This document shows positions 46,079-56,581 of a DNA stretch of 64,000 nucleotides, one piece after another. This DNA is from Polaromonas sp. (GTDB taxonomy: Bacteria > Pseudomonadota > Gammaproteobacteria > Burkholderiales > Burkholderiaceae_C). The stretch covers positions 55,480-119,479 of the forward strand of contig NZ_JAQSDL010000107.1 in NCBI RefSeq assembly GCF_029945895.1. Direction: 5' to 3'. How positions within the stretch are numbered: the first letter of the stretch is position 1; each line of letters opens with the position of its first letter. The notes beneath the pieces were generated by a model. It saw only the letters and a program-made list of their open reading frames with translations, had not been told where the DNA came from and made no database searches. Made by a program: the position numbers and the translations under genes.

Positions 46079-49000
46079 ATGAACGCCCCTGACACCCTCC
46101 AAGAACTGAACGTTTTCGCTGCCGACGCGACACCTGACGCGGTGCATGGGCAAGCCCGCATCCGCGAGATTCCTTACAACTACACCTCGTTTTCCGACCG
46201 CGAGGTCGTGATCCGGTTGCTGGGCGTGCGCGCCTGGGACCTGCTGAACCTGCTTCGCGACGAACGCCGCACCGGCCGTTCAGCCCGCATGTTGTATGAG
46301 GTGCTGGGCGATGTCTGGGTGGTGCAGCGCAACCCCTATCTGCAGGATGACCTGCTGGACAACCCGAAGCGCCGCAGGATGCTGGTCGAGGCCCTGCAAC
46401 ACCGGCTCTCTGAGGTCGAGAAGCGCCGCACGCCCGAGGCCGACAGCCAGCGCGACGCCATTGTGGGCGAGCTGCTTGCTACCGCGCGCGCGGCGGTCAG
46501 CCGTTTTTCCACCTCGTTCGAGGACATGGCCGACCTGCGCCGCCAGACCGCGCGCCGGCTGGGCAAGTTCACGCTCAAGGACAACATCAAGTTCGACGGC
46601 CTGTCGCGTGTCTCGCATGTGACCGACGCGACCGACTGGCGCGTTGAATACCCCTTTGTGGTGTTGACGCCGGACACGGAGGCCGAGATGGCCGGCCTGG
46701 TCAAGGGCTGTATTGACCTGGGGCTGACCATCATTCCGCGCGGGGGCGGCACCGGTTACACCGGCGGTGCGATTCCCCTGAGCTGGAAGTCGGCGGTCAT
46801 CAACACCGAAAAACTCGAAGCCATGACCGAGGTTGAGCAGGTGGCGCTGCCCGGGCTGGACCGGCCGGTCGCCACCGTCTGGACTGAAGCCGGCGTGGTC
46901 ACGCAGCGCGTGGCCGATGCGGCCGAACGCGGCGGGTATGTCTTTGCGGTGGATCCAACCTCGGCCGAAGCCTCCTGCATTGGCGGCAACATCGCGATGA
47001 ATGCCGGCGGCAAGAAGGCGGTGCTCTGGGGCACGGCGCTGGACAACCTGGCGTCGTGGCGCATGGTCACGCCGGAAGCGCAGTGGCTGGAAGTCACCCG
47101 CCTGAACCACAACCTGGGCAAGATTCACGACGCCGGGATGGCCAGCTTCGAGCTGAAATATTTCGAGGCCGACGGCAAGACGCCGGTGCGCACAGAACGC
47201 CTCGACATCCCCGGCAAGACCTTTCGCAAGGAGGGCCTGGGCAAGGACGTGACCGACAAGTTCCTCAGCGGTTTGCCCGGCATCCAGAAGGAAGGCTGCG
47301 ACGGCCTGATCACCAGCGCGCGCTGGATTGTGCACCGCATGCCGGCGCACACCCGCACGGTCTGCCTGGAGTTTTTCGGCAACGCCAAGGACGCGGTGCC
47401 CAGCATTGTGGAGATCAAGGACTTCATGTTCGCCGAGCAAAAGCGCGGCGGCGCCATCCTGGCCGGACTCGAACACCTGGACGACCGCTACCTGAAGGCA
47501 GTTGGTTACGCGACCAAGTCCAAAACCCACGGCGGCCTGCCCAAGATGGTGCTCTTCGGCGACATCGCCGGTGACGATGCCGATGTGGTGGCGCGCGCGA
47601 CCTCGGAAGTGGTGCGCATCGCCAATTCGCGCCGCGGCGAAGGTTTTATCGCCATCAGCCCGGACGCGCGCAAGAAATTCTGGCTGGATCGCAAGCGCAC
47701 CGCCGCCATTTCGCGCCACACCAACGCCTTCAAGATCAACGAGGACGTGGTGATTCCGCTGCCGCGCATGGCCGAGTACACCGACGGCATCGAACGTATC
47801 AACATCGAGCTGAGCCTGGCCAACAAGGTCAGGCTGTGTGATGCGCTGGAGGCCTTTTTCCTCAAGGGCAAGCTGCCGCTGGGCAAGTCGGACGATGCCG
47901 GCGAGATCCCCTCGGCCGAACTGCTGGAAGACCGCGTCGGCCAGGCCGTGGCGCTGATTGCCGATGTGCGCGCCCTGTGGTCCGGCTGGCTGCAGGGTGT
48001 GGACACGCTGTTTCCGCAGCTGCAGGACCACTCGCTGCGCGCCAGCTGGAAAACCCAGCTGCGCGCGCCGCTGCAGGCCATTTTCTCGGGCGCTGCCTTT
48101 GCGCCCATCCTGGCCGAGTGCAGCGCCATCCACAAACAGGTGCTCAAGGGCCGGGTCTGGGCCGCGTTGCACATGCATGCGGGCGACGGCAATGTGCACA
48201 CCAACCTGCCGGTCAACAGCGACGACTACGACATGCTGCAGACGGCGCACGAGGCGGTGGCGCGCATCATGGTGCTCGCGCGTTCGCTGGACGGCGTGAT
48301 CTCCGGCGAACACGGCATCGGCATCACCAAGCTGGAGTTTCTGACCGATGCCGAGCTGAAACCTTTTGCCGACTACAAGACCCGGGTCGATCCGGAGGGG
48401 CGCTTCAACAAAGGCAAGCTGCTACGAAATCAGGAGCTGGCTGCGCCCGTGGATATTGGGCAGAAGGCCAAAAAGACTGATCATTCTGCACCGGAGAGCC
48501 TGTTTGCAGACCTGACCAACGCCTATACGCCGAGCTTCGGTCTGATGGGGCACGAGTCGCTGATCATGCAGCAGTCCGACATCGGCGCGATTGCCGACAG
48601 CGTCAAGGACTGCCTGCGCTGCGGCAAATGCAAGCCGGTCTGCGCCACCCACGTGCCGCGTGCCAACCTGCTGTACAGCCCGCGCAACAAGATCCTGGCG
48701 ACCTCGCTGCTGGTCGAGGCCTTCCTCTACGAAGAGCAGACGCGCCGCGGCATCAGCATCAAGCATTGGGAAGAGTTCGAGGACGTCGCTGACCATTGCA
48801 CGGTCTGCCACAAATGCCTGAGCCCGTGCCCGGTGGACATCGACTTCGGCGAGGTGTCCATGAACATGCGCAACCTGCTGCGCAAGATGGGCCAGAAGTC
48901 CTTCCGGCCTGGCAATGCTGCCGCCATGTTCTTCCTGAATGCGACCAGCCCGCAGACCATCAAGTTCATGCGCAGCGCGATGGTGGACGTCGGCTTCAGG

Positions 49001-50032
49001 GCCCAGCGCGTGGCCAACGAGCTGCTCAAGCGCCTGGCGCGCAAACAGACGGCCAGACCGCGCGCGACCGTCGGCCCGGCGCCGGTCAAGGAGCAGGTGA
49101 TCCATTTCATCAACAAGAAGATGCCGGGCGGCCTGCCGAAAAAAACCGCGCGTGCGCTGTTGGACATCGAGGACAAGGACTACGTTCCCATCATCCGCAA
49201 CCCGGCCAGCACAACGGCCGAAACCGAGGCGGTGTTTTATTTTCCCGGTTGCGGCTCGGAGCGTCTGTTTTCGCAAGTGGGTCTCGCGACCCAGGCCATG
49301 CTCTGGCACGCCGGTGTGCAGACCGTGCTGCCGCCGGGTTACCTGTGCTGCGGCTACCCGCAAAAAGGCAGTGGGCAGTTCGACAAGGCCGAAAAAATCA
49401 TCACCGACAACCGGGTGCTGTTCCACCGCGTGGCCAACACGCTGAACTACCTGGACATCAAGACCGTGGTGGTGAGCTGCGGCACCTGCTACGACCAGCT
49501 GCAGGGATACGAGTTCGAGAAGATCTTCCCGGGCTGCCGCATCATCGACATCCACGAATACCTGCTGGAAAAAGGCATCACCCTGCGCACCGACGCACCG
49601 GGGCAGGGCTACCTGTACCACGACCCCTGCCACAGCCCCATGAAGCTGCAGGAACCGATGAAAACCGTCAAGGCCCTGCTCGGCGACCAGGTGCTCAAGT
49701 CTGAGCGCTGCTGCGGCGAGTCGGGCACGCTGGGGGTCACCCGCCCCGACATTTCCACGCAGATCCGCTTTCGCAAGGAAGAAGAGCTGCGCAAGGACGA
49801 AGCCAGGCTGCGCGCCAGCGGCGCCGTGGCCGACAGCGGCAACGTCAAGATCCTGACCAGCTGCCCGAGCTGCCTGCAAGGCCTGACCCGCTATGGCGAC
49901 GACCTGCAGAACGGGCTGCTGGAGGCTGATTACATCGTGGTGGAAATGGCCAACCAGATCCTGGGCAAGGAATGGCTGCCCGCGTATGTGGAAGCGGCCA
50001 ACAACGGCGGTATCGAACGGGTGCTGGTTTAG
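46079..50032 (+). CDS. Large FAD/Fe-S oxidoreductase, D-lactate/2-hydroxyacid dehydrogenase type (DUF3683-FAD-4Fe4S-CCG fusion)
   Basis: A 1317-residue fusion. Residues 1-180: DUF3683-like N-terminal domain ([23 protein letters not shown]). About 190-420: FAD-binding PCMH domain with [17 protein letters not shown]. About 420-780: FAD-linked oxidase C-terminal domain ending [12 protein letters not shown], with [15 protein letters not shown] and SGEHGIG. About 840-915: two 4Fe-4S sites, [11 protein letters not shown] and [12 protein letters not shown]. About 1050-1290: two cysteine-rich CCG domains ([46 protein letters not shown]). It probably oxidises a 2-hydroxyacid such as D-lactate or glycolate and passes electrons to quinone. 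The substrate cannot be read from sequence. A family A repeat sits at the flavin/Fe-S junction. Confidence 0.85.
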   Translation: MNAPDTLQELNVFAADATPDAVHGQARIREIPYNYTSFSDREVVIRLLGVRAWDLLNLLRDERRTGRSARMLYEVLGDVWVVQRNPYLQDDLLDNPKRRRMLVEALQHRLSEVEKRRTPEADSQRDAIVGELLATARAAVSRFSTSFEDMADLRRQTARRLGKFTLKDNIKFDGLSRVSHVTDATDWRVEYPFVVLTPDTEAEMAGLVKGCIDLGLTIIPRGGGTGYTGGAIPLSWKSAVINTEKLEAMTEVEQVALPGLDRPVATVWTEAGVVTQRVADAAERGGYVFAVDPTSAEASCIGGNIAMNAGGKKAVLWGTALDNLASWRMVTPEAQWLEVTRLNHNLGKIHDAGMASFELKYFEADGKTPVRTERLDIPGKTFRKEGLGKDVTDKFLSGLPGIQKEGCDGLITSARWIVHRMPAHTRTVCLEFFGNAKDAVPSIVEIKDFMFAEQKRGGAILAGLEHLDDRYLKAVGYATKSKTHGGLPKMVLFGDIAGDDADVVARATSEVVRIANSRRGEGFIAISPDARKKFWLDRKRTAAISRHTNAFKINEDVVIPLPRMAEYTDGIERINIELSLANKVRLCDALEAFFLKGKLPLGKSDDAGEIPSAELLEDRVGQAVALIADVRALWSGWLQGVDTLFPQLQDHSLRASWKTQLRAPLQAIFSGAAFAPILAECSAIHKQVLKGRVWAALHMHAGDGNVHTNLPVNSDDYDMLQTAHEAVARIMVLARSLDGVISGEHGIGITKLEFLTDAELKPFADYKTRVDPEGRFNKGKLLRNQELAAPVDIGQKAKKTDHSAPESLFADLTNAYTPSFGLMGHESLIMQQSDIGAIADSVKDCLRCGKCKPVCATHVPRANLLYSPRNKILATSLLVEAFLYEEQTRRGISIKHWEEFEDVADHCTVCHKCLSPCPVDIDFGEVSMNMRNLLRKMGQKSFRPGNAAAMFFLNATSPQTIKFMRSAMVDVGFRAQRVANELLKRLARKQTARPRATVGPAPVKEQVIHFINKKMPGGLPKKTARALLDIEDKDYVPIIRNPASTTAETEAVFYFPGCGSERLFSQVGLATQAMLWHAGVQTVLPPGYLCCGYPQKGSGQFDKAEKIITDNRVLFHRVANTLNYLDIKTVVVSCGTCYDQLQGYEFEKIFPGCRIIDIHEYLLEKGITLRTDAPGQGYLYHDPCHSPMKLQEPMKTVKALLGDQVLKSERCCGESGTLGVTRPDISTQIRFRKEEELRKDEARLRASGAVADSGNVKILTSCPSCLQGLTRYGDDLQNGLLEADYIVVEMANQILGKEWLPAYVEAANNGGIERVLV
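48420..48481 (+). repeat. Family A repeat inside the FAD/Fe-S oxidoreductase gene, copy 8
   Basis: TGCTACGAAATCAGGAGCTG, GCTGCGCCCGTGG, ATATTGGGCAGAAGGCC, AAAAAGACTGA. Encodes [21 protein letters not shown], directly after the end of the flavoprotein domain. GGGCA in place of GGGCT is the main mismatch. Confidence 0.65.
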
Positions 50033-50054
50033 GCCACCCTTCAGAAAGAACACC

Positions 50055-50468
50055 ATGGCAGGCCTGAGCCCCGACACCCCCACCCCCACTGCGCTGACCG
50101 TGCATGCCCAGTCGCGGGTGCTCCAGATTGCCTTTTCGGACGGCACCGAGTTCAAGATCCCGTTCGAACTGATGCGTGTCTATTCACCGTCGGCCGAAGT
50201 CCAGGGCCATGGCCCCGGCCAGGAAGTGCTGCAGACCGGCAAACGCGAGGTCACCCTGGTCGAACTCGAACCCATCGGAAACTATGCCGTCAAGCCGGTG
50301 TTTTCGGACGGTCATGAGAGCGGCATCTTTTCCTGGGACTACCTTTATTTCCTGGGCTCAGAGCAGGCGCGGTTGTGGACCGACTACCTCCAGCGCCTGG
50401 AGGCGGCCGGCATGCAGCGCGACGCGCCCATGCTCGCGGCGGGCGGTCATGCCTGCGGCAGCCATTGA
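50055..50468 (+). CDS. DUF971 protein (gamma-butyrobetaine hydroxylase-like N-terminal domain)
   Basis: A 137-residue cytoplasmic protein. The body LQIAFSDGTEFKIPFELMRVYSPSAEVQGHG, then NYAVKPVFSDGHESGIFSWDYLYFLG matches the DUF971 domain, a small beta fold also found at the N-terminus of gamma-butyrobetaine hydroxylases and in Fe-S assembly-linked proteins; function unknown. The C-terminal HACGSH end is short. Start at 50055; the longer frame overlaps the oxidoreductase. It is followed by ubiE, an order known from other Burkholderiales. Confidence 0.85.
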   Translation: MAGLSPDTPTPTALTVHAQSRVLQIAFSDGTEFKIPFELMRVYSPSAEVQGHGPGQEVLQTGKREVTLVELEPIGNYAVKPVFSDGHESGIFSWDYLYFLGSEQARLWTDYLQRLEAAGMQRDAPMLAAGGHACGSH

Positions 50469-50493
50469 TGGTTCATGCGGGCAAACCCTCGCC

Positions 50494-50554
50494 CGCTATT
50501 CTTTTTATAGCTGACGGCGCCCGGCGTACGGGCGCAGCTGTTGTTTTTCAACAT
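50494..50554 (+). repeat. Family A short interspersed repeat, diverged copy 9
   Basis: CGCTATTCTTTTTATAGCTG, ACGGCGCCCGGCGTACGGGC, GCAGCTGTTGTTTTTCAAC. The head is well matched; the tail lacks the GGGCTGGAGGCC core. Between the DUF971 gene and ubiE, in the leader of ubiE. Confidence 0.5.
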
Positions 50555-50628
50555 AAATCTGCCGCAATGCCCCAAGCAGGGGCAGGGTTGTCACTTGAAT
50601 CCCCGGCATTCACCCCTAGCATTGACTT

Positions 50629-51360
50629 ATGAGCAGCACCCATTTCGGATTTGAGTCGGTTGACGAGCAGGACAAGGCGCGCCGCGTGCGTGGCGTCTTC
50701 GATTCCGTGGCACCGAAATACGACGTGATGAACGACCTGATGTCCATGGGGCTGCACCGGGTGTGGAAGGCCTACACCGTGATGGTGGCCGATGTCCGGG
50801 AAGGCCAGTCTGTGCTGGACATCGCCGGAGGCACCGGCGACCTGGCCCTGGCGTTCGCCTCCAAGGTCGGCAGCACCGGCTGTGTGGTGCATACCGATAT
50901 CAATGAAGCCATGCTGCGCGAAGGCCGCAACCGCATGCTCGACGCCGGCAAGGTGTTGCCGACGACCGTGTGTGACGCCGAACACCTGCCCTTTGGCGAC
51001 GCCCGTTTCGATCTGGTGACGGTGGCTTTCGGTTTGCGCAACATGACGCACAAGGACGAAGCCCTCAAGGAAATGAACCGCGTGCTCAAGCCGGGGGGCA
51101 AACTGCTGGTGCTGGAGTTCTCCAAAATTGCCAAGCCACTGGAGAAAGCCTATGACTGGTATTCCTTCAAGGTGCTGCCCCGCCTGGGCAAGCTGGTGGC
51201 CAATGACGACTCGAGTTACCGCTATCTGGCGGAGTCCATCCGCATGCATCCCGGGCAGGAAGAGCTAAAGGCCCTGATGCACAAAGGTGGTTTCGGCCAT
51301 GTGGACTATCACAACCTCACCGGCGGGGTAGTGGCGTTGCATGTTGGAATCAAGTGTTGA
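50629..51360 (+). CDS. ubiE: Ubiquinone/menaquinone biosynthesis C-methyltransferase UbiE
   Basis: SAM-dependent C-methyltransferase of the benzoquinol ring. 243 residues: [42 protein letters not shown] at the N-terminus, SAM motif [15 protein letters not shown], then [26 protein letters not shown] betaproteobacterium with this gene set (bc1 complex, ubiB, ubiJ) makes ubiquinone, so UbiE acts there. Upstream of the Tim44-domain gene by 22 bases. Confidence 0.97.
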   Translation: MSSTHFGFESVDEQDKARRVRGVFDSVAPKYDVMNDLMSMGLHRVWKAYTVMVADVREGQSVLDIAGGTGDLALAFASKVGSTGCVVHTDINEAMLREGRNRMLDAGKVLPTTVCDAEHLPFGDARFDLVTVAFGLRNMTHKDEALKEMNRVLKPGGKLLVLEFSKIAKPLEKAYDWYSFKVLPRLGKLVANDDSSYRYLAESIRMHPGQEELKALMHKGGFGHVDYHNLTGGVVALHVGIKC

Positions 51361-51382
51361 ATATTCAATCAGAGGAGACGTT

Positions 51383-52327
51383 ATGAAACTTTGGTCTGCA
51401 ATCCTGGCGGCAGTGCTGTCCGTCACCATGCTGCTGGCCTATGCGCCTGCGGAGGCCAAACGCATGGGCGGTGGCGGCTCCTTCGGGCGGCAATCGTCCA
51501 ATGTGACGCAGCGTCAGGCCGCCCCACCGGCCGCGCCCGCCAACACGGGGGCCGCTGCGGCAGCGCCGAAGAAGCCCTGGGGCGCGATGCTGGGCGGTCT
51601 GGCAGCGGGCCTGGGTCTGGCCTGGCTGGCATCTTCGCTCGGTCTGGGCGGCGCTTTTGGGCAGATCATCATGTTTGCCCTGCTCGCCATGCTGGTGATG
51701 GTGGCCGTTGGATTCATCATGCGCAGACTCAAGGCCAACAACAGCCAGGGCGCGACGCCTTATGCCATGCAGGGAGCCGGCAATGCGGCGACACCGCGTA
51801 ACTACAGTCCTCAAAACGTGGGCAACGATGCCTCGGCCCGTCCCTGGGAGCGCGGCAGCATGGCGTTTGAGGCCAACAAGGCAGGCGCCGCTGCCGGCGG
51901 CTCGGTGATCGGTTCCGCCCTTGGCGGTTCGCAGTCCTGGGGTGTGCCGGCAGGTTTCGATGCCGAGGGTTTCCTCAAGGCCTGCAAGGCCAACTTCGTG
52001 ACGCTGCAGGACGCCTGGGACCGCTCCGACGTCAACAGCCTGCGCGCCATGATGACCGACGAGATGCTCGAGCAGATCAAGGCGCAGCTGGCCGACCGTG
52101 AGTCGCACACCGGCGGCGTGGCCAACAAGACCGACGTGGTCATGCTCGATGCCCAGCTGCTGGGCATTGAAGAACTCAGCGATGTCTACATGGCCAGCGT
52201 GGAGTTCTCCGGCATGATCCGTGAAGACGCGTCGGCGGGCCCCAGCCCCTTCCGCGAAGTCTGGAACATGACCAAGCCGCGCAACGGCGGCGGCTGGCTC
52301 GTCGCCGGCGTGCAGGCACTCCAGTAA
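51383..52327 (+). CDS. Tim44-domain membrane/periplasmic protein
   Basis: A 314-residue protein with a signal peptide or anchor (MKLWSAILAAVLSVTMLLAYAPAEA), a glycine/serine-rich linker starting KRMGGGGSFGRQ, two close hydrophobic segments (about 65-108), another low-complexity linker and a C-terminal Tim44-like domain (about 190-314: FDAEGFLKACKANFVTLQDAWDRSDVNSLRAMMTDEMLEQIK). AGAGGAGACG precedes the ATG. Placed between ubiE and ubiJ-ubiB. Tim44 domains bind lipid and scaffold import machinery in mitochondria; the bacterial role is not established. Confidence 0.85.
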   Translation: MKLWSAILAAVLSVTMLLAYAPAEAKRMGGGGSFGRQSSNVTQRQAAPPAAPANTGAAAAAPKKPWGAMLGGLAAGLGLAWLASSLGLGGAFGQIIMFALLAMLVMVAVGFIMRRLKANNSQGATPYAMQGAGNAATPRNYSPQNVGNDASARPWERGSMAFEANKAGAAAGGSVIGSALGGSQSWGVPAGFDAEGFLKACKANFVTLQDAWDRSDVNSLRAMMTDEMLEQIKAQLADRESHTGGVANKTDVVMLDAQLLGIEELSDVYMASVEFSGMIREDASAGPSPFREVWNMTKPRNGGGWLVAGVQALQ

Positions 52328-52340
52328 GCGCGAGCGCAAG

Positions 52341-52447
52341 GGCCCCTTTTTTTTCAAGCAGGGGCCGCGGAACCGGCTTCGCCGGGCCGCAGGCGCAGCG
52401 GCCCCCTCGGGGGCAGGGGCTACACGAAGTGAGCGACCGTGGGGGCC
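52341..52447 (-). repeat. Family B GC-rich interspersed repeat, copy 6
   Basis: Minus orientation, between the Tim44-domain gene and ubiJ. Plus strand: GCAGGGGCCGCGGAACCGG, CTTCGCCGG palindrome part, GCCGCAGGCGCAGC, CCCCCTCGGGGGC, then CTACACGAAGTGAGCG and GTGGGGGCC. A T8 run lies next to it at about 52347-52356. Near-identical in layout to copy 5 read in reverse. Confidence 0.8.
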
Positions 52448-52474
52448 ATGTTTATGCTGCAAAATCGGGGACGT

Positions 52475-53056
52475 ATGAATACCACGTCCCCTTTTTCTTT
52501 TCTGCAATCCCTGGCCCAACGCTTTCAACCTCCCGCCTGGGTGGTGGATGAGGGGCAGCAGAAGCTGGTGCTGTTCCTGAACCACGTGCTGATGCAGGAG
52601 AAGGAGGCACAAAACCGTCTGCTGCGCAAAAAAGGCAGCGTGGTTCATGTTCGCTGGGGTGTGTTTGCCCTGGATTTGCTGATCACCCCCGCGGGACTCG
52701 TGGACCGTGCGCCGGCCGCGGCCAGGCCGGACCTGTTGCTGGCCGTGGCGGCAGAGTCGCCGGGCGTGGTGCTGCAGTCGGTGCTGGCAGGCAAGGCGCC
52801 CCCGGTCAAGATCGAGGGCGATGTCCAGCTTGCCGCTGAACTCGGCTGGCTGGCGGACAACCTGCGTTGGGACGTGGAGGACGACCTTTCGCGCCTGATC
52901 GGCGACGTGCCGGCCCACACGCTGGCCAGCGCGGCGCGTCAGGGCCTGGCGGGCTTGCGGCAGTTTCTTGCGCAGGGCCCACGACCTTCTTCAGCCGTTT
53001 CCCCGGTACAGCCCGGCGCAGCACCTGTGACGGAGCCTCCGAAAGCTTCTGCATGA
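52475..53056 (+). CDS. ubiJ: Ubiquinone biosynthesis accessory factor UbiJ
   Basis: Soluble lipid-binding (SCP2-domain) protein needed for ubiquinone assembly. 193 residues: N-terminal SCP2-like domain ([86 protein letters not shown]) and a Pro/Ala-rich C-terminus. Start at 52475; an upstream in-frame ATG at 52448 is next to the repeat. Stop overlaps the ubiB start (ATGA). Confidence 0.88.
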   Translation: MNTTSPFSFLQSLAQRFQPPAWVVDEGQQKLVLFLNHVLMQEKEAQNRLLRKKGSVVHVRWGVFALDLLITPAGLVDRAPAAARPDLLLAVAAESPGVVLQSVLAGKAPPVKIEGDVQLAAELGWLADNLRWDVEDDLSRLIGDVPAHTLASAARQGLAGLRQFLAQGPRPSSAVSPVQPGAAPVTEPPKASA

Positions 53057-54606
53057 GCCGCCTTTTCAGGGGCATTTATATCGTCTGGACGGTGCTGCGC
53101 TTCGGCCTCGACGAACTGGTACTCTCCAGTTTCAGCAGGCCCTGGGTCCGGCTGCTGACGCGGATTGTGTCGCTGGGCCGGAACCTGAAAGCGCCGCGCG
53201 GCGAGCGTCTGCGCGAGGCCCTCGAAAGCCTGGGGCCGATTTTTGTCAAGTTCGGTCAGGTCATGTCGACCCGCCGTGACCTGCTTCCGCTGGACATCGC
53301 CAACGAGCTGGCCCGGCTGCAGGACCGCGTTCCGCCATTCGACTCGGACGTGGCCATTGCCATCATTGAAAAGGCCTTCGGCCGGCCGATCGGGCAGATT
53401 TTTGCGACCTTCGAGCGCCGGCCCGTGGCCAGCGCCTCGATTGCGCAGGTTCACTTTGCCACGCTGCCCGGCGGCCGCGAGGTGGCGGTCAAGGTGCTGC
53501 GCCCCAACATGCTGCCCGCGATTGAAAAAGACCTGGCGCTGATGCACATGATGGCGGGTTGGGTTGAAGGTCTGTCGGCCGACGGCAAGCGCCTGAAGCC
53601 GCGCGAGGTGGTCGGCGAGTTCGACAAGTACCTGCATGACGAGCTGGACCTGCTGCGCGAAGCCGCCAATGCGGCCCAGCTGCGCCGCAACATGCAGGAC
53701 CTGAACCTGGTGCTGATTCCGGAAATGGTCTGGGATTTCTGCATGCCCGACGTGATGGTGATGCAGCGCATGGACGGCGTACCCATCAGCCAGGTGCAGC
53801 GCCTGCGCGACGCCGGGGTGGACATGAAAAAGCTGGCGCGCGACGGCGTCACCATCTTTTTCACCCAGGTCTTTCGCGACGGTTTCTTTCATGCCGACAT
53901 GCACCCCGGCAACATCCAGGTCAGCCTGGACCCCGCGACCTTTGGACGTTATATCTCGCTGGACTTCGGCATCGTGGGCACCCTGACCGAGGTCGACAAG
54001 GAATACCTGGCGCAGAATTTCAGTGCCTTTTTCCAGCGCGACTACAAACGGGTGGCCGAGCTGCACATCGAGTCAGGCTGGGTGCCGCCGCAGACACGCG
54101 TCGATGAGCTGGAGTCCGCGATACGTGCCTGCTGCGAGCCCTACTTTGACCGGCCGCTCAAGGAAATCTCCCTGGGCATGGTGTTGATGCGACTGTTTCA
54201 GACCTCGCGGCGTTTCCATGTGGAGATCCAGCCGCAACTGGTGCTGCTGCAGAAGACTTTGCTGAACATCGAGGGCCTCGGCCGGGAGCTTGACCCCGAC
54301 CTGGACCTCTGGAGCACGGCCAAGCCTTTTCTGGAAACCTGGATGCTGGAGCAGGTCGGTCCCGAAAAACTGCTGGAGCAACTCAAGGCCGAGGCGCCGA
54401 CCTACGCCAAGCTGCTGCCCGGCCTGCCGCGCCTGTTGCAGCAGTACCTGAAGGGGCAAGGCGGCGCAAACCACCGGGAGCTTCAGGAGCTGCTGCAGGA
54501 GCAGCGGCGCACCAACAAGCTGCTGCAAAGCCTGATTTATGGTGGTCTGGGTTTTGCTTTGGGCCTGCTGGCCATGCAACTGCTGCTGAGAATCCGGCTT
54601 TTTTGA
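53053..54606 (+). CDS. ubiB: Ubiquinone biosynthesis protein UbiB (ADCK/ABC1 atypical kinase)
   Basis: Membrane-bound atypical kinase/ATPase needed for ubiquinone synthesis. 517 residues: [20 protein letters not shown] (KxGQ motif), the Ala-rich nucleotide loop [23 protein letters not shown] (invariant Lys), [14 protein letters not shown] and LDFGIVGTL (metal-binding DFG). A C-terminal hydrophobic stretch ([16 protein letters not shown]) anchors it. Translationally coupled to ubiJ. Confidence 0.96.
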   Translation: MSRLFRGIYIVWTVLRFGLDELVLSSFSRPWVRLLTRIVSLGRNLKAPRGERLREALESLGPIFVKFGQVMSTRRDLLPLDIANELARLQDRVPPFDSDVAIAIIEKAFGRPIGQIFATFERRPVASASIAQVHFATLPGGREVAVKVLRPNMLPAIEKDLALMHMMAGWVEGLSADGKRLKPREVVGEFDKYLHDELDLLREAANAAQLRRNMQDLNLVLIPEMVWDFCMPDVMVMQRMDGVPISQVQRLRDAGVDMKKLARDGVTIFFTQVFRDGFFHADMHPGNIQVSLDPATFGRYISLDFGIVGTLTEVDKEYLAQNFSAFFQRDYKRVAELHIESGWVPPQTRVDELESAIRACCEPYFDRPLKEISLGMVLMRLFQTSRRFHVEIQPQLVLLQKTLLNIEGLGRELDPDLDLWSTAKPFLETWMLEQVGPEKLLEQLKAEAPTYAKLLPGLPRLLQQYLKGQGGANHRELQELLQEQRRTNKLLQSLIYGGLGFALGLLAMQLLLRIRLF

Positions 54607-54650
54607 GCCGGAAAATCTGGTGATAATCACGCATTCCTGAGGAGATCGCC

Positions 54651-56096
54651 GTGCTCTTGACCCTGGTTTTTGTCTACCTTCTGATCACCATCATCATCGG
54701 CCTGTATGCCGCCAGGCGCGTGAAAAACACCGCCGACTACGCGATCGCGGGGCGCAATCTGCCGCTGATCATGATCGTGACGACAACGTTTGCAACCTGG
54801 TTCGGCTCGGAAACCGTGCTGGGCATCCCGGCCAAATTTGTCAGCAGCGGCCTGAACGGCGTGGTGGAAGATCCCTTTGGCGCCGGCACCTGCCTGATCC
54901 TGGTGGGCCTGTTTTTTGCGGGCAAGCTCTACAAGATGTCCCTGCTGACCATCAGCGACTACTACCGCGAGCGTTATGGCCGCACCATCGAGGTGGTGTG
55001 CTCCATCATCATCATGCTCAGCTACCTTGGCTGGGTGGCCGCCCAGATCACCGCGCTCGGGCTGGTGTTCAACCTCCTGTCGGGTGGCGCCATCAGCACG
55101 ACGGCCGGCATGATCATCGGCACAGCCTCGGTGCTGGCCTACACGCTGTTCGGCGGCATGTGGTCGGTGGCCGTGACCGACTTCATCCAGATGATCGTGC
55201 TGGTCGCCGGCCTGGCCGTGCTGGCCATTTTTGCCGGCAACCTGGCCGGAGGCGCGGACAAGGTCGTCGCCCTGGCCACCAGCCAGGACCTGTTCAGGTT
55301 CTGGCCCGAACCGAACTTCAGGGACATGGTGTTTTTCTTTGCCGCGGCCATCACGATGATGTTCGGCTCGATTCCGCAGCAGGATGTCTTCCAGCGCGTG
55401 ATGTCGGCCAACAGCCAGAGCGCAGCGACCAAGGGGCCGGTTATTGGCGGCATTTTCTACATCCTGTTTGCTTTTGTCCCGATGTTCCTGGTGGCCAGCG
55501 CGCTGATCATCATGCCCGAGCAGACAGCCCTGCTGCTCAAGGAGGATCCGCAGAAAATCCTGCCGACGCTGGTTCTCGAAAAAATGCCTTTCATCATGCA
55601 GGTGCTGTTTTTTGGCGCCTTGCTGTCGGCCATCAAGTCCACCGCGTCGGCGACCCTGCTGGCGCCCAGCGTGACCTTTGTCGAGAACATCTGGCGCCAG
55701 TTCAAACCCCGCATGAGTGACAAGCGCGAACTCAAGCTCATGCGGACCACGGTGTTGATCTTCAGCGCGCTGGTGCTGAGCTACGCCATCTTCATGCAGG
55801 GCACCTCGATTTACGACATGGTCTCGGGTGCCTATCAAGTGCCCCTGGTCGGGGCTTTTGTCCCGCTGGTATTTGGGCTGTACTGGAAAAAGGCCAGCAC
55901 CCAGGGCGCCATTTTCTCGGTCGTCTGCGGCATCGCGACCTGGCTGCTCTTCACCTTCAGTACTCTGGGGGAGCAGTTCCCCGCCCAGCTGGCGGGTGTG
56001 CTGGCCGCCACGCTGGGCATGCTGGTGGGATCGCTGACACCGCAGACGATAGAAAACAGCCGGGGCAGCCACCACCGGCTGTCCACCGAAGGCTGA
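54651..56096 (+). CDS. Sodium:solute symporter family protein
   Basis: Secondary transporter of the SSS family. 481 residues with about 13 membrane helices, starting LLTLVFVYLLITIIIGLYAARRVKNTADYAIAGRNLP. FATWFGSETVLGIPAKF and FGSIPQQDVFQRVMSANS match SSS motifs, with helix-1/5 sodium-site serines plausible. GTG start at 54651 with GAGGAGATC upstream. No linked catabolic genes, so the substrate is not evident. Confidence 0.88.
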   Translation: MLLTLVFVYLLITIIIGLYAARRVKNTADYAIAGRNLPLIMIVTTTFATWFGSETVLGIPAKFVSSGLNGVVEDPFGAGTCLILVGLFFAGKLYKMSLLTISDYYRERYGRTIEVVCSIIIMLSYLGWVAAQITALGLVFNLLSGGAISTTAGMIIGTASVLAYTLFGGMWSVAVTDFIQMIVLVAGLAVLAIFAGNLAGGADKVVALATSQDLFRFWPEPNFRDMVFFFAAAITMMFGSIPQQDVFQRVMSANSQSAATKGPVIGGIFYILFAFVPMFLVASALIIMPEQTALLLKEDPQKILPTLVLEKMPFIMQVLFFGALLSAIKSTASATLLAPSVTFVENIWRQFKPRMSDKRELKLMRTTVLIFSALVLSYAIFMQGTSIYDMVSGAYQVPLVGAFVPLVFGLYWKKASTQGAIFSVVCGIATWLLFTFSTLGEQFPAQLAGVLAATLGMLVGSLTPQTIENSRGSHHRLSTEG

Positions 56097-56179
56097 CCGG
56101 CACCCCGCCGGGCGCAGCCGCCCAGCCGGTAAGGGGCATCGGAGGCTTTCAGGCGCCGGCTCCGGAAATTCGCAGCGCC

Positions 56180-56185
56180 TATAAT
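56180..56185 (+). promoter_or_regulatory. Consensus -10 element upstream of the FmdB gene
   Basis: Perfect TATAAT 64 bases before the FmdB ATG. The -35 position is GC-rich and poor. A transcript from here would carry the FmdB, DUF502 and possibly aspS genes. Confidence 0.35.
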
Positions 56186-56248
56186 TGAAGGTTTTGCATC
56201 CTGCGGGTCACTTCGGGACAGCACCCCTCTGACAAAACCTCTAGAACC

Positions 56249-56581
56249 ATGCCAATCTACGCTTACAAATGCGAGTCCTGCGGGCATACCAAGGACGTTT
56301 TGCAAAAAATGTCGGATGCCCCGCTGACCGACTGCCCCCAATGCGGCGCGCCCGCCTTCAAGAAGCAGCTCACTGCGGCCGGATTCCAGCTCAAGGGCTC
56401 GGGCTGGTACGTGACTGACTTCCGCGGCGGGGGGGCCACCGCCGTTCCGCCGGTCAGCGGCGGCGAGGCTCCAGCTGCTGCTGACAGCAAGCCGGCTGAG
56501 CCGGCCGGGAAAACAGCCGCCGCCCCTGCAGCGGCCCCGGCTCCCGCGCCGGCGCCTTCCGGCCCCGCCAAGGCAAGTTGA
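56249..56581 (+). CDS. FmdB-family zinc ribbon protein
   Basis: A 110-residue putative regulatory protein. N-terminal zinc ribbon MPIYAYKCESCGHTKDVLQKMSDAPLTDCPQCGAPAFKKQLTAAGFQLKGSGWY with two CxxC pairs, then a 55-residue Ala/Pro-rich tail. The family was named for formamidase regulators, but the role of this widespread type is not known. Overlaps the next start by one base (TGATG). Confidence 0.9.
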   Translation: MPIYAYKCESCGHTKDVLQKMSDAPLTDCPQCGAPAFKKQLTAAGFQLKGSGWYVTDFRGGGATAVPPVSGGEAPAAADSKPAEPAGKTAAAPAAAPAPAPAPSGPAKAS

